Assembly (NCBI GenBank): GCA_016713825.1
Contig: JADJOJ010000008.1
Location: 189,408 to 253,407, forward strand
Direction of reading: 5' to 3'
Source: Candidatus Leptofilum gracile
Lineage (GTDB): Bacteria > Chloroflexota > Anaerolineae > Promineifilales > Promineifilaceae
Length of the DNA stretch: 64,000 nt
Shown: positions 25,694 to 35,300 of the stretch, in pieces
Position numbering within the stretch: position 1 is the first letter of the stretch
How the letters are laid out: each line of letters begins with the position of its first letter
Notes under the pieces: model-generated
Database searches by the model: none
Seen by the model: the letters and a program-made list of their open reading frames with translations, nothing else
What the model was told of the DNA's origin: nothing
Translations under genes and position numbers: made by a program

Positions 25694-26250
25694 TATACTT
25701 CCATGATCTCTTTTTCTTTCTGGCTACCCAATTCGTCGATCTGCTTCACATATTTATCGGTCAACTCTTGTAAATCGTCTTGTCCCCGGAAAAACTCATC
25801 TTCGGTGATCAGGGATTCGTTCTTAAAGTCACGCAGATCGTTTAGCGTGTCGCGCCGCACATTGCGTACAGCAACCTTGGCATCTTCCACGCGTTGGCCC
25901 ACCAGTTTGCTCAGATCACGCCGCCGTTCTTCTGTCAGGCGGGGCAAATTGAGGCGAATTATTTTGCCATCGTTGTTGGGGTTCAAACCCAAGTTGGATT
26001 TCATAATGGCACGTTCAATGGCCGAGATAGCGCTTATGTCGTACGGCCGTATGGCCAATTGCTGTGGCTCCGGTACAGAAATTACGGCCATCTGAATCAA
26101 ATGCATCGACTGGCCGTACATCTCTACTTCCAGCTTTTCGACAAGATGGGGAGAAGCGCGGCTCGTCCGATATCCAGCCAGGTCGGACTCCAAAGAAGAA
26201 ACAGCACCACGCATCCGGTTTTCTGCTTCATGCAAAAGGTCACGTATCAT
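25693..26250 (-). CDS. frr: Ribosome recycling factor
   Basis: 185 residues, standard. RTSRASPHLVEKLEVEMYG, QLAIRPYDISAISAIERAI and LPRLTEERRRDLSKLVGQRVEDAKVAVRNVRRD are the RRF blocks. A perfect-length coiled-coil protein that splits post-termination ribosomes with EF-G. GAGGTTGAG precedes the start. It is coupled to uppS by a one-base overlap. Confidence 0.97.
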   Translation of the reverse strand: MIRDLLHEAENRMRGAVSSLESDLAGYRTSRASPHLVEKLEVEMYGQSMHLIQMAVISVPEPQQLAIRPYDISAISAIERAIMKSNLGLNPNNDGKIIRLNLPRLTEERRRDLSKLVGQRVEDAKVAVRNVRRDTLNDLRDFKNESLITEDEFFRGQDDLQELTDKYVKQIDELGSQKEKEIMEV

Positions 26251-26398
26251 CTCAACCTCCTCGGGGAAAAGTAAGAAAAACTATGGGTTAGAAGCGACAA
26301 AAGCAACAATAGCGTGGTCACTTCAACCCGGGCAAATCATGGTCAGGCGGATTCATATCCCTGAGAATCGTGCCGGGATTTGCACATTTACGCAAAGC

Positions 26399-26440
26399 AA
26401 GAAACAAATCAACGAGACGGCCGTTTCATTTGTTTCTTAC
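26399..26440. terminator. Hairpin between pyrH and frr
   Basis: AAGAAACAAAT and ATTTGTTTCTT make an 11-bp stem; the loop holds ACGGCCGT. Lacks a long T-run, so termination is uncertain. Confidence 0.4.
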
Positions 26441-26468
26441 CATAAGTATACCCGGCTATTTGAACTTC

Positions 26469-27188
26469 TCACACATTACAAATTGTGGTACCGATCGACT
26501 CGCCCAGCAAATACCGCTTCACGCTGTTTTCTTGCCAAAAGTTCAAAACCACAATGGGTAAATCGTTATCCATGCAAAGGGAAACGGCCGTACTGTCCAT
26601 CACCCGCAGCCGCATGTTCAAAAAGTCGATGTAAGAAATCTGCGCAAAGCGCGTGGCATCTGGATTTTCAATGGGATCATCATCATAAATCGCATCTACC
26701 TTGGTTGCCTTGATGAGCACATCCGCCCCAATTTCCATCGCCCGCAGCGCCCCAGCCGAATCCGTCGTAAAATACGGATTGCCCGTACCCCCACCAAAAA
26801 TTACCACGCGCCCCTTATCCAAATGGCGCATCGCCCGCAAGCGAATATACGGTTCAGCAATCGTACGCATCTCAATCGCCGTCTGCACCCGCGTTACAAC
26901 GCCCGTACGCTCCAACGCATCTTGCAAAGCCAGCGCATTCATCACTGTGGCAATCATGCCGATATGGTCAGCCGAGGAACGCGCCATGCCCATCGCACTG
27001 CCAACAGAGCCACGCCACAAATTACCCCCGCCAATCACCACCGCCACCTGAATACCCAAATCGTATACATCCTTAATAACTTGTGCCACTTGGGTAGCCC
27101 GAATGGGATCAATCCCGTAACCATTTGGGCCAGCCAAAGCCTCGCCGCCCATCTTCAGTAAAACGCGACTATACCGTACTGATGACAT
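26469..27188 (-). CDS. pyrH: UMP kinase
   Basis: 239 residues from the ATG at 27188 with GGAG at nine bases; an upstream in-frame start lacks a ribosome site. SRVLLKMGGEALAG, VIGGGNLWRG and GTGNPYFTTDSAGALRAMEIGADVLIKATKVDAIYDDDP are the amino-acid-kinase signature of PyrH. It phosphorylates UMP. It sits between tsf and frr in the canonical order but a strong terminator separates it from tsf. Confidence 0.96.
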   Translation of the reverse strand: MSSVRYSRVLLKMGGEALAGPNGYGIDPIRATQVAQVIKDVYDLGIQVAVVIGGGNLWRGSVGSAMGMARSSADHIGMIATVMNALALQDALERTGVVTRVQTAIEMRTIAEPYIRLRAMRHLDKGRVVIFGGGTGNPYFTTDSAGALRAMEIGADVLIKATKVDAIYDDDPIENPDATRFAQISYIDFLNMRLRVMDSTAVSLCMDNDLPIVVLNFWQENSVKRYLLGESIGTTICNV

Positions 27189-27223
27189 ATAAATTGACTC
27201 CAATGTGTGTGGATGTGTCACCT

Positions 27224-27255
27224 AAAAACGGGGCGCTCAATGAGCGCCCCGTTTC
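27224..27255 (-). terminator. Intrinsic terminator after tsf
   Basis: AACGGGGCGCTC and GAGCGCCCCGTT (12 bp) around a 2-4 base loop, followed by five T on the minus strand. It should stop rpsB-tsf transcripts before pyrH. Confidence 0.85.
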
Positions 27256-27278
27256 AAGAATTATCACTAAACGGTTTT

Positions 27279-27875
27279 TTATTCCTCACCCAATTCGTAA
27301 CGAGCGAATCGCTTTACCACAATGTTTTCACCCGTCTTACGAATTGAATCAGTGATTAAATCTTTAATCTTGACTTTGTCATCTTTCACAAAAGGCTGCT
27401 CTAACAAGCAAAACTCTTCGTAAAATTTGGACATGCGCCCTTCCACAATTTTTGCAACGACCTGTTCTGGTTTGCCTTCTGCCAAAGCCTGATTCCGCAA
27501 AACTTCAGTCTCACGTTCCAACTCAGCTGTGGGAACTTCGTCTTTGGTAATGTATTGAGGCCCCATCGCCGCGATATGCAACGCCAGATCATGCGCCAAA
27601 TTGGTGAACTCTTCGTTACGGGCCACGAAGTCCGTCTCGCAGTTCAACTCCAAAATAACGCCAATCCGGTTACCAGGATGCGCATACAGTTCAATAACGC
27701 CTTCGCTGGCTTCACGGCTAGACCGTTTGGCAGCCCGAGCAGCCCCTTTTTCACGCAGCATATCGACGGCTTTGTCAAAGTCACCATTATGGGCTTCCAA
27801 AGCCTTTTTAGCGTCTAATACACCTGCGCCGGTTGCTTCGCGCAGTTCTTTTACCATTTGTGTCGTAATATTCAT
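27279..27875 (-). CDS. tsf: Elongation factor Ts
   Basis: 198 residues (short form as in many thermophiles and Chloroflexota). MVKELREATGAGVLDAKKAL is the UBA-like N-terminal domain, and ELNCETDFVARNEEF the EF-Tu contact block. The start at 27875 is preceded by GAGGAG. It exchanges guanine nucleotide on EF-Tu. Confidence 0.96.
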   Translation of the reverse strand: MNITTQMVKELREATGAGVLDAKKALEAHNGDFDKAVDMLREKGAARAAKRSSREASEGVIELYAHPGNRIGVILELNCETDFVARNEEFTNLAHDLALHIAAMGPQYITKDEVPTAELERETEVLRNQALAEGKPEQVVAKIVEGRMSKFYEEFCLLEQPFVKDDKVKIKDLITDSIRKTGENIVVKRFARYELGEE

Positions 27876-27896
27876 TTTTGTTGCTGTGCTCCTCAA

Positions 27897-28793
27897 TTAA
27901 TCTTCATCTTCGTCGTCAAAATCCGCCGCTACTTCCACGTCGGCCTCTTCGGAATCAGCTTCGTCGAGGTCGTCGTCATCTTCAGCGGCTTCACGCATCT
28001 TGGCCAACGTTGATTCACCCAGCAACACTTCATCGTCCTCGTCTTCCATGCCGTCAAAGCTGGCCCCGTAGTTACCCAGATCGGTAACTTCTTCGTCCAC
28101 GTTTTCGGCGCGTACAGCCATGCCTTCAATAGCGGCATCGGCCATTTTACCGACGATCAGCTTGATGGCTCGAATGGCGTCATCATTGGAGGGGATGAGG
28201 TAATCAATGTCATCCGGATCGCAATTGGTGTCTACCAAGGCGATAACGGGGATTCCGAGGATGTTGGCTTCGCGAACGGCCGTTTCCTCATGATTGATGT
28301 CTACAATGAAGAGTAAGTCCGGCAGCCCTTTCATGTTGCGAATACCACCCAAACGCAGGTTCAGCTTTTCAATTTCTCGCTCCACCCGCAGGCGTTCCCG
28401 CTTCTTCAACAAATCAAAGTCACCATCACTCTGCCGTTTCTCCAGGCGCTTCAGATATTCAATGCGCTGGCGAATCGTTTGCCAGTTGGTCAACGTACCG
28501 CCCAACCAACGCTCATTCACGTATGGCTGACGTCCTCGCAAGGCCTCAGCGGCAACCGTGTCTTGTGCCTGGCGCTTGGTGCCCACAAACAGCACCGAAC
28601 CACCTTCAGCGACAGTGTCACGAATAACATTGTAGGCATCTTCAATCATGCCTAACGTTTGCTGCAAATCAATAATGTGGATGCCGTTCCGCTCCGTAAA
28701 GATGTAAGGTTTCATCTTTGGATTCCAACGACGAGTTCTGTGTCCGAAATGCACGCCAGTTTCTAGCAGTGCTTTCATTGAAACAACGGCCAT
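27897..28793 (-). CDS. rpsB: 30S ribosomal protein S2 with acidic C-terminal extension
   Basis: 298 residues. MKALLETGVHFGHRTRRWNPKM, IHIIDLQQTL and VDTNCDPDDIDYLIPSNDDAIRAI are classic S2 blocks. The body ends near residue 237; the last ~60 residues are very acidic (DEDDEVLL, AEDDDDLDEADSEEADVEV, DDEDED), much longer than in E. coli S2. The start has AAAGGAG. It is first gene of the rpsB-tsf pair with a promoter about 240 bp upstream. Confidence 0.96.
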   Translation of the reverse strand: MAVVSMKALLETGVHFGHRTRRWNPKMKPYIFTERNGIHIIDLQQTLGMIEDAYNVIRDTVAEGGSVLFVGTKRQAQDTVAAEALRGRQPYVNERWLGGTLTNWQTIRQRIEYLKRLEKRQSDGDFDLLKKRERLRVEREIEKLNLRLGGIRNMKGLPDLLFIVDINHEETAVREANILGIPVIALVDTNCDPDDIDYLIPSNDDAIRAIKLIVGKMADAAIEGMAVRAENVDEEVTDLGNYGASFDGMEDEDDEVLLGESTLAKMREAAEDDDDLDEADSEEADVEVAADFDDEDED

Positions 28794-29033
28794 AGGGGTA
28801 TATTCTCCTTTCCTGTTTTATCGCAGACTGTTCATAGATTTCAACCTGCGCGTCCACACCGTTCATCCAGGCCAAGACTTGCATGGCCAACAAATGCCCA
28901 AGCAGCCAGAAGAATTCGCAGCTGCCCTGGCACATGAATACAAGCACACTTAACCTGTCCCGATGTGTGTTTAATTGGTAATGATTCTTTGGGAATCGAA
29001 TTGACGCCAGCAGCGGTCTGCTAGCAACGAGGA

Positions 29034-29062
29034 ATTATAACGAAAGCCCATTTTTGCGCAAA
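29034..29062 (-). promoter_or_regulatory. Promoter of rpsB-tsf
   Basis: On the minus strand TATAAT (29034-29039) lies 17 bp from TTTGCG (29057-29062). The -10 is perfect, the -35 weak. The -35 touches the left target duplication of the MITE at 29070-29210. The ~235-nt leader that follows has no recognised structure. Confidence 0.55.
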
Positions 29063-29069
29063 CTTACAA

Positions 29070-29210
29070 CAGGAGAATCGCATACGCGGTTTGTCGGCCA
29101 AGTACGCAGAGGCGTAAACGCCCCGCTACCGATGAAAGGGCCGAAGCGCCTGTTTTTTCAAGCCTGGTTGGCTTCAGCCCCCGGCAATGAGGGCGTATGC
29201 GATTCCCCTA
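29070..29210. mobile_element. MITE-like element with 17-bp TIRs and 10-bp target duplication
   Basis: AGGAGAATCGCATACGC at 29071-29087 is mirrored by GCGTATGCGATTCCCCT at 29193-29209 (one mismatch). The direct repeat AAACTTACAA flanks the element at 29060-29069 and 29211-29220. The interior has small hairpins (GGCGTAAACGCC, AAGCCTGGTTGGCTT) and no ORF. This is the form of a non-autonomous transposon. The parent transposase is not in the window. Confidence 0.75.
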
Positions 29211-29220
29211 AAACTTACAA

Positions 29221-29357
29221 AAGAAGGCCTGACAGATCTGCTTAAACACAATCTGCCGGACCTTCCTGGATGGTAATGAAATTACCTATCTGCCTGCGAG
29301 TGCATCCCATTGGGCAGAGAGGCGACCGGGACACCTGTTTAGGTCCCCAGGATTTTA
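29221..29357 (-). other. metK 3' untranslated region
   Basis: 137 bp holding several hairpins: GGTAATGAAATTACC (29271-29285) and AGGTCCCCAGGAT near 29340, plus an imperfect stem AAGGCCTGACAGAT / ATCTGCCGGACCTT. No T-run of note, and no gene. Confidence 0.4.
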
Positions 29358-30584
29358 CTACGCGGCAACGGCCGTAAATTTCTTCGCAGCCTCACGCAAA
29401 GCGTCTGCCCGCTCGGTGTTTTCCCACGGGGCATCAATATCATTGCGACCAAAATGGCCGTAAGCGGCCGTATTGCGGTAAATTGGCCGACGCAGGTTCA
29501 AATCCCGAATAATTGCACCCGGACGCAGGTCGAAATAGGTTTCTACCAGTTCCACCAGCTGCTCAGAACTGTATTCAGAGGTATCAAATGTTTCGACGTT
29601 GATGCTTACCGGTTCAGCCACGCCAATGGCGTAAGCCACCTGCACTTCACACCGCTCCGCCAGGCCAGCGGCCACCAAATTCTTGGCCACCCACCGTGCG
29701 GCATAAGCCGCGCTGCGGTCTACTTTGGTGCAATCCTTGCCGCTAAATGCGCCACCACCATGCCGCCCCATGCCGCCATAGGTGTCTACAATAATTTTGC
29801 GTCCGGTCAAACCAGCATCCCCCATCGGCCCACCCACCACAAAGCGGCCGGTCGGGTTCACAAAAATGCGCAGTTCATCATCCACCAGATCCGCTGGCAA
29901 AATGGGGTTAATAACGTGCTCAATGATGCCAGCACGAATGGTGTCGTTGTCTACATTTGGGGCATGTTGGGTGCTGATGAGCACGGTGTCTACCCGCTTG
30001 GGTTTGCCGTAGCTGTACTCGATGGTAACCTGCGCCTTGCCGTCGGGGCGCACCCAGGGCAGCGTACCGTTGCGACGCACTTCGCTTAAGCGACGGGTGA
30101 GCAGATGAGCCAGGTGGATGGGCAGGGGCATCAGGGCTTCGGTTTCGTTGCAGGCAAAACCAAACATCATCCCCTGGTCGCCAGCGCCCAGCCCTTCAAC
30201 CTCAGCTTCTGAAGCGCCGTTGTCGCGATATTCCAGAGCGCGGTCAACACCTTGGGCAATGTCTGGGCTTTGGCTGGCAATGGCGGACTGTACGCCGCAG
30301 GTATTCCCGTCGAACCCTTTATCGCTGCTGTCAAAGCCAATATCAATGACAACCTGGCGCACAAGTTTGTCAAAGTCTACAAAGGCGGTGGTGCTAATTT
30401 CGCCGAGCAGCAAGACAAAGCCGGTTTTTACGGCCGTTTCGCAAGCCACCCGAGCGGTGGGGTCTTGAGCCAGCAGCGCGTCCAGCACCGCGTCGCTGAT
30501 CTGGTCGCACATTTTGTCTGGGTGTCCTTCGGTAACAGACTCCGAAGTAAACAAGAGACTGGGGGATTTCATAAAAGACGTCAT
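29358..30584 (-). CDS. metK: S-adenosylmethionine synthetase
   Basis: 408 residues. SESVTEGHPDKMCDQISD (ATP site), GAGDQGMMFGFA, and GGGAFSGKDCTKVDRSAAYAARW are the three MAT signatures. It makes SAM from Met and ATP. GGAGGT lies 8 bases before the start. It is under a SAM-I riboswitch with its own terminator, so the product shuts off its own gene. Confidence 0.97.
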   Translation of the reverse strand: MTSFMKSPSLLFTSESVTEGHPDKMCDQISDAVLDALLAQDPTARVACETAVKTGFVLLLGEISTTAFVDFDKLVRQVVIDIGFDSSDKGFDGNTCGVQSAIASQSPDIAQGVDRALEYRDNGASEAEVEGLGAGDQGMMFGFACNETEALMPLPIHLAHLLTRRLSEVRRNGTLPWVRPDGKAQVTIEYSYGKPKRVDTVLISTQHAPNVDNDTIRAGIIEHVINPILPADLVDDELRIFVNPTGRFVVGGPMGDAGLTGRKIIVDTYGGMGRHGGGAFSGKDCTKVDRSAAYAARWVAKNLVAAGLAERCEVQVAYAIGVAEPVSINVETFDTSEYSSEQLVELVETYFDLRPGAIIRDLNLRRPIYRNTAAYGHFGRNDIDAPWENTERADALREAAKKFTAVAA

Positions 30585-30656
30585 CTACATTACCTCCGAT
30601 GGTAAATTGCGAGCCGCCGCAATTTTGGCGGGCAGCCCACCTAAACTATTTCTGGC

Positions 30657-30687
30657 AAAAAAAAAGCCTCTTGGCAGGCAAGAGGCT
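30657..30687 (-). terminator. Expression-platform terminator of the metK riboswitch
   Basis: AGCCTCTTG and CAAGAGGCT (9 bp) followed by nine T on the minus strand, 20 bp behind the aptamer. Confidence 0.9.
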
Positions 30688-30706
30688 GGCAAAACGTTGC
30701 TTTTAC

Positions 30707-30803
30707 CTCTTATCTCTCAGCGATTGCTGACGGATTTAGCACCTTCCCAATGTGGGGGTTGCTGCAGCTTCACCGGGCCGATCCCTCCGCTGCTCCTGAT
30801 AAG
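30707..30803 (-). promoter_or_regulatory. SAM-I (S-box) riboswitch
   Basis: On the minus strand CTTATCAGGAGCAGCGGAGGGA, GCCCGGTGAAGC, AGCAACC, AAGGTGCTAAATCC and GAGAGATAAG occur in the order and spacing of the SAM-I aptamer, with the P1 stem CTTATC / GATAAG. It precedes metK and a terminator, so SAM binding should stop transcription. Confidence 0.95.
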
Positions 30804-30820
30804 ATTGTGAATGATTTTGG

Positions 30821-30875
30821 TTTGTTACATTTATAACAAACGATAACAGTATAGCGATTTGAATGAATGTGTCAA
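30821..30875 (-). promoter_or_regulatory. Promoter of metK with leader hairpin
   Basis: On the minus strand TTGACA (30870-30875) and TATACT (30848-30853) are 16 bp apart. TTTGTTA / TAACAAA (30821-30840) folds near the expected transcript start, before the riboswitch. Confidence 0.8.
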
Positions 30876-30892
30876 GCGGGAAACGGCCGTTT

Positions 30893-31684
30893 TTACACCC
30901 AGGTTTCCGGCGGCTCAGGCATTCCTAAGATATTGTAACCAGCGTCTACATAAACCACTTCCCCAGTGACGCCGCTGCTCAGGTCGCTGCACAACCAGAC
31001 GGCTGTTTTGCCCACTTCTTCCTGGGTTACGTTGCGCCGCAAGGGGGCACGTTCTTCTGTATATTTGAGCATTTTGCGGAACCCAGCAATGCCTGCGGCC
31101 GAAAGGGTCTTAATCGGCCCGGCAGAAATGGCGTTGACGCGAATATTTTGGGGGCCAAGATCGGCGGCCAGGTAGCGGGTGCTGGCTTCCAGGGCGGCTT
31201 TGGCCACACCCATCACGTTGTAATGAGGCACCGCTTTTTCTGCACCATAGTAGGTAAGCGAAATAATGCTGCCGCCATCACTCATCAACGGAACGGCCGC
31301 ACGGGTTAAAGCTACCAGGCTGTAGACGCTGACATCCATTGCCAGCTGAAAGCCGTCGCGGCTGGTGTCTACAAAGGTGCCGGTTAAATCTTCTCGTTTG
31401 GCGTGGGCAATGGCGTGAACCAAAATGTCGATTTTGCCAAAATGGTCGCCTGCTTTTTGGAAAGTAGCCTCAATTTGGGCATCGTCTTCAATATTGCACA
31501 CTTCTACAAACTGCACGCCCAGCTCTTCAGCCAACGGCCGTACCCGCCGCTCTAGCTGCTCAAAGCCGTAGCTAAAGCCGAGCTCGCAGCCGTGTGCATG
31601 CAAAGCCTGGGCAATACCCCAGGCAATTGAATTTTTGTTGGCAAGGCCAAAAATGAGTGCTTTTTTTCCTTCTAGTAGGTTCAT
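30893..31684 (-). CDS. fabI: Enoyl-[acyl-carrier-protein] reductase (NADH), FabI
   Basis: 263 residues from the ATG at 31684 with AGGAGA; upstream in-frame sequence belongs to the gap. GKKALIFGLANKNSIAWGIAQ is the FabI NAD loop (not the plain SDR glycine motif); YYGAEKAVPHYNVMGVAKAALE holds the catalytic Tyr-x6-Lys. It does the last reduction step of fatty-acid elongation. It lies downstream of the glycosylase gene. Confidence 0.95.
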   Translation of the reverse strand: MNLLEGKKALIFGLANKNSIAWGIAQALHAHGCELGFSYGFEQLERRVRPLAEELGVQFVEVCNIEDDAQIEATFQKAGDHFGKIDILVHAIAHAKREDLTGTFVDTSRDGFQLAMDVSVYSLVALTRAAVPLMSDGGSIISLTYYGAEKAVPHYNVMGVAKAALEASTRYLAADLGPQNIRVNAISAGPIKTLSAAGIAGFRKMLKYTEERAPLRRNVTQEEVGKTAVWLCSDLSSGVTGEVVYVDAGYNILGMPEPPETWV

Positions 31685-31752
31685 ACTTTCTCCTGTGCAA
31701 GTAGTGATTGGTTGTTGGTGGCCAGTTAAGCGCCACCAACAACCAGCCCCTT

Positions 31753-32376
31753 TTATTTTGAGACGAATGGATTGCCTGCCAGCCAATAACGCCAGGGGAT
31801 AGAAAACCACGGTTCTGGCGTTTTGCCCAACCCAATGCGTGGGCCGGTGGCGATTTGGCTTTGGGGCAGTGCGGGTGCCTCTTCGATCCATATAACCCCA
31901 TCCGGCTGGCAAAGATTTGCCCCATTGTGAGATTTGTCTATGGCCAGCGCCTGGGTGAGCTTGGCGGGGCCGTTGGTGAGCTGGGGCAACGGCCGTTCTC
32001 CCCGCAGCCGCAGCATCTCAGCCACCCCATCTACCGGCTGCAAAGCGCGAATGAGCACCGCGTTGGGCTGCCCCACCTGGCCAGTGACCACGTTGAACAG
32101 CCAGTGCATGCCGTAGGTGAAGTAAACGTAGGCCACACCGGCCGGGCCAAACATAACGGCCGTTCGCGGTGTTGGCTGGGCATTGTTGGCCCGTTCTCCG
32201 TGGCAGGCCAGGTCCCGCTCTGCGCCGTCGCAGTACGCTTCTGTCTCTACGATGAGGCCGCTGAGCAGACGGCCGTTTCGCTGCCGCACCAACTTTTTGC
32301 CCAGCAGTTCCTGGGCCACCACCCTGGCGGGCCGGGCATAGAATGAGGCTGGCAATTGGTGTGCTCTAAGCGGCAT
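31753..32376 (-). CDS. DNA-3-methyladenine glycosylase (AAG/MPG family)
   Basis: 207 residues. ARPARVVAQELLGKKLV, SGLIVETEAYCDGAERDLACHG (with the catalytic Glu) and GVAYVYFTYGMHWLFNVVTG are the AAG signatures. It removes alkylated and deaminated purines. The start overlaps the kinase gene stop by 11 bp, so it is co-translated with it. Confidence 0.94.
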   Translation of the reverse strand: MPLRAHQLPASFYARPARVVAQELLGKKLVRQRNGRLLSGLIVETEAYCDGAERDLACHGERANNAQPTPRTAVMFGPAGVAYVYFTYGMHWLFNVVTGQVGQPNAVLIRALQPVDGVAEMLRLRGERPLPQLTNGPAKLTQALAIDKSHNGANLCQPDGVIWIEEAPALPQSQIATGPRIGLGKTPEPWFSIPWRYWLAGNPFVSK

Positions 32377-35300
32377 GGCTGCCCTCTACAACTGATTTTG
32401 GCCGCAACAATGGCAGCTGTACGGTAAAGCAACTGCCTGCGCCTACTTCGCTTTTGAGGCTAATTTGCCCGCCGTGCTGCCCCAACAGCTCGCGCACAAT
32501 GGCCAAACCCAGCCCGTTGCCCGGCAAGCCGGTTTCCACCGCCAGGGCCCCGCGAAAGAAGCGATCGAAGATGTACGGCCGTTCCGCTTCTGGAATGCCC
32601 GGCCCATCATCACAAATTTGTACCTGCAAAAAGTCTGGCATACTTTCCTGCCAGGCAACCTGCACCTGAATGACGCTCTCTTCCAACGTGTACAAAAAGC
32701 TATTTTCAATTAGCCGAGAAAGCAGCTTTTCTAGCTGATACCCTTCCATATAAATCTTCGGGGACATGGTTCGTACCGCCTGGGGTAAATTAAAAGCCAG
32801 GGTTTTGTTCTCCCGTTCCGCTCGCTCCACAAACGGCGACCAAAACAGGTCCCAAACCCCGCAAAAGTCGGCCGCCGCATCTGGATGAGGCGCCGCCTCT
32901 GCATCCAGGCGCGAAATATCGAGCAGATCCTGAATCAGCCGCGCCAGGCGATCAATTTCATAATGAAGCACCGAAAAGTAGCGGGGGTAATTTTCTGCCT
33001 TCCCTTTTTCTAACAGGGAGACGTATGTCTTGATGTTTGTCAGCGGCGTGCGCAGCTGATGGGAAACATTGGCAATGAACTCCGTTTTCAGGCGCTCCAG
33101 CTCTTTCAGGCGCGTGATGTCTGACTGAACACTAACGTACCCAGTCACAATCCCTTTGGCATCGGAAATTGGCGTTATTTTGACAGCCACATCATAGACG
33201 TGGCCATCTTTGTGGCGATTGACCAGTTCGCCAGACCAGCTGTGCTGGTTGCCTAAATTGCGCCACATATCGGCAAATACACCGCGTGCCACCTGTCGGC
33301 TGCCCAAAATGCGCGGGTTTTGATTCAACAGCTCTTTGCGGCTGTAGCCGCTTTGGCGCTCCATGGCTGGGTTGGCGTACATAATGTGTGCGTTGATATC
33401 TGTGAGAATAATGCCTTCCCCGGCGCTTTCTAGAATGGCAAACAGCCGGTCTCGCTCTACCTTCAGCTCGGCTGTTCGTTGGGTTACCTGCTGGGCCAGG
33501 TTTTCTGCCTGCACGCGCAAGGTTTCATACAGTTTGGCCCGTTCCAAAACGGCCGAAATATTCCCCGCCAGCGTTGAAAGAAAATTCAAATCTTGTTCAG
33601 AAAAATGATCTTTTTCCGGGCTGGCTGCATCAATAATGCCGACCACTTCGTTTTCTACGCGCAAGGGGATGGCGAGTTCTGAGCGCACCACTTCTTCAAT
33701 CAGAAAGTAGTGTGGGTCTTCCAGAACGTCGGGCGCGTAGTAAGGCTCGCCAGTGCTAAAAACATGGCCCGTGATGCTGTTTTGCGCGGGGATTTTTATC
33801 AACTCGGCACGAAGGGAAAGGCCGCGGTAGGCAGCATGCGGCTGTAAATCGCCGGTTTCCCTATCTTGCAAAATGAAGCCAAACATATCTGGGAACAGTT
33901 GGTGCCCCACCAGGTTGGTTACGTTTTCCAGGAATTGATCAATGTTGAGGGAAACGGCCGTTTCCTGCGATACCTGGTTCAAAATGGCCAACTCTCGGGC
34001 TTGCCGCAGTGTTTCCATGGCCAGATGCGCATTTTCAATTGCTACCGCGGCCTGATTGGCAAACGCTGCCACGGTACGGCCGTCTTCCAACGAATATTGG
34101 TTCACCCTGTAGCCATCCACGCAAAGCAGCCCAATCGTCTCCCCCTTCACCCGCAGCAGCGCCCCAACCCAAGAGCGAATGGCGTCTAAAGGCTCCCGCC
34201 GGGTCCAGTTCTGATCTTCCCAAACATTATCGATCACCGCCCATCCAGGCGAATGACCCAGCTTGTTATGCACACTCTCCGCCGAAAGCGTGCGTGGTAT
34301 TTGCTCAAACAACGATTTCTTAAAACCACGAGAAGCGGCCATCACATACTGTTGGGCACTTTTGTCGAACAAAAAAAGCGAAGCCGAATCAAAGGCAATG
34401 ACCTGACTCAGCAGCTCGAAAATTTGATCATAAACAACGCTAAGCGGCAGGCTGGCCGTAAGCAACGAGCCTACCTGCTGTAGGGTGCGGCTCAGCTGCA
34501 ATTGACGTCGCTCATTGGCAAACAGCCGCGCATTTTCAATGGCAATGGCCGTCTGGTTGGCCACACCTTGCAGCACGGCAATCTCCTCCGACGAAAACTG
34601 CCGCGCCTCATGCCAATGATGAATGTGCAGCGTGCCCAACGGCCGATTTTGTATTTTCAGCGGCACACAGACAATGGCACAAAGCCCCTGCTTTACCTGG
34701 CTGGTGGTAAATTCGTTCACAAAGGGGATCGATTTGAGGTTAGAAATAACCACCGGATCGCCCCCTTCTAGAGCCAAATTGGCGGTAAAGGTCTCATCAA
34801 TTTTGAGTCTAATCCCGGTGGGCATCAACGCATACGCCTCTTCTGCCCACCAAGACAAAATTGGCTCTAGCCAAATGCCATCTTCATCAATCAGCGAAAT
34901 GACGCAGTTATGAACATCCCCCAAATAAACCCGCAAAATCTCCATGACTCGGGCCAAAATCTCGTTCCGATCCAGGCTGCTGGAGACAAACTCAGCCACG
35001 TCTAGCAAAATTTCAGCTTCTCGCCGCCGCCGCGCCTCAGCCTGAAAAAGCTGGGCCCGGGCGAGGGCAATGCCCGTTTGCTGGGCAATAATCTGGCCAA
35101 GCTCCATATCGCTTGGCGAAAAAAACTGGGCCTGCCTTCTTTGGATCAGCTCTATGCACCCTGCAACTTCATTGGCTACCAGAATAGGAATATGCAATAT
35201 GGTTTCGGCATCGTGGGCGGCGAGATGGTTTTGCTGCCAGTCAGGGAGGTTGGGGGTTTGGCGATGCAGCACCACGGGCCGGGGCTGCTGCTGCCAGCTC

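Noticed and set aside
28669..28947. 92-codon minus-strand ORF across the rpsB start
   Set aside because: It runs through the rpsB ribosome site in another frame and has no family resemblance; the rpsB leader explains it.
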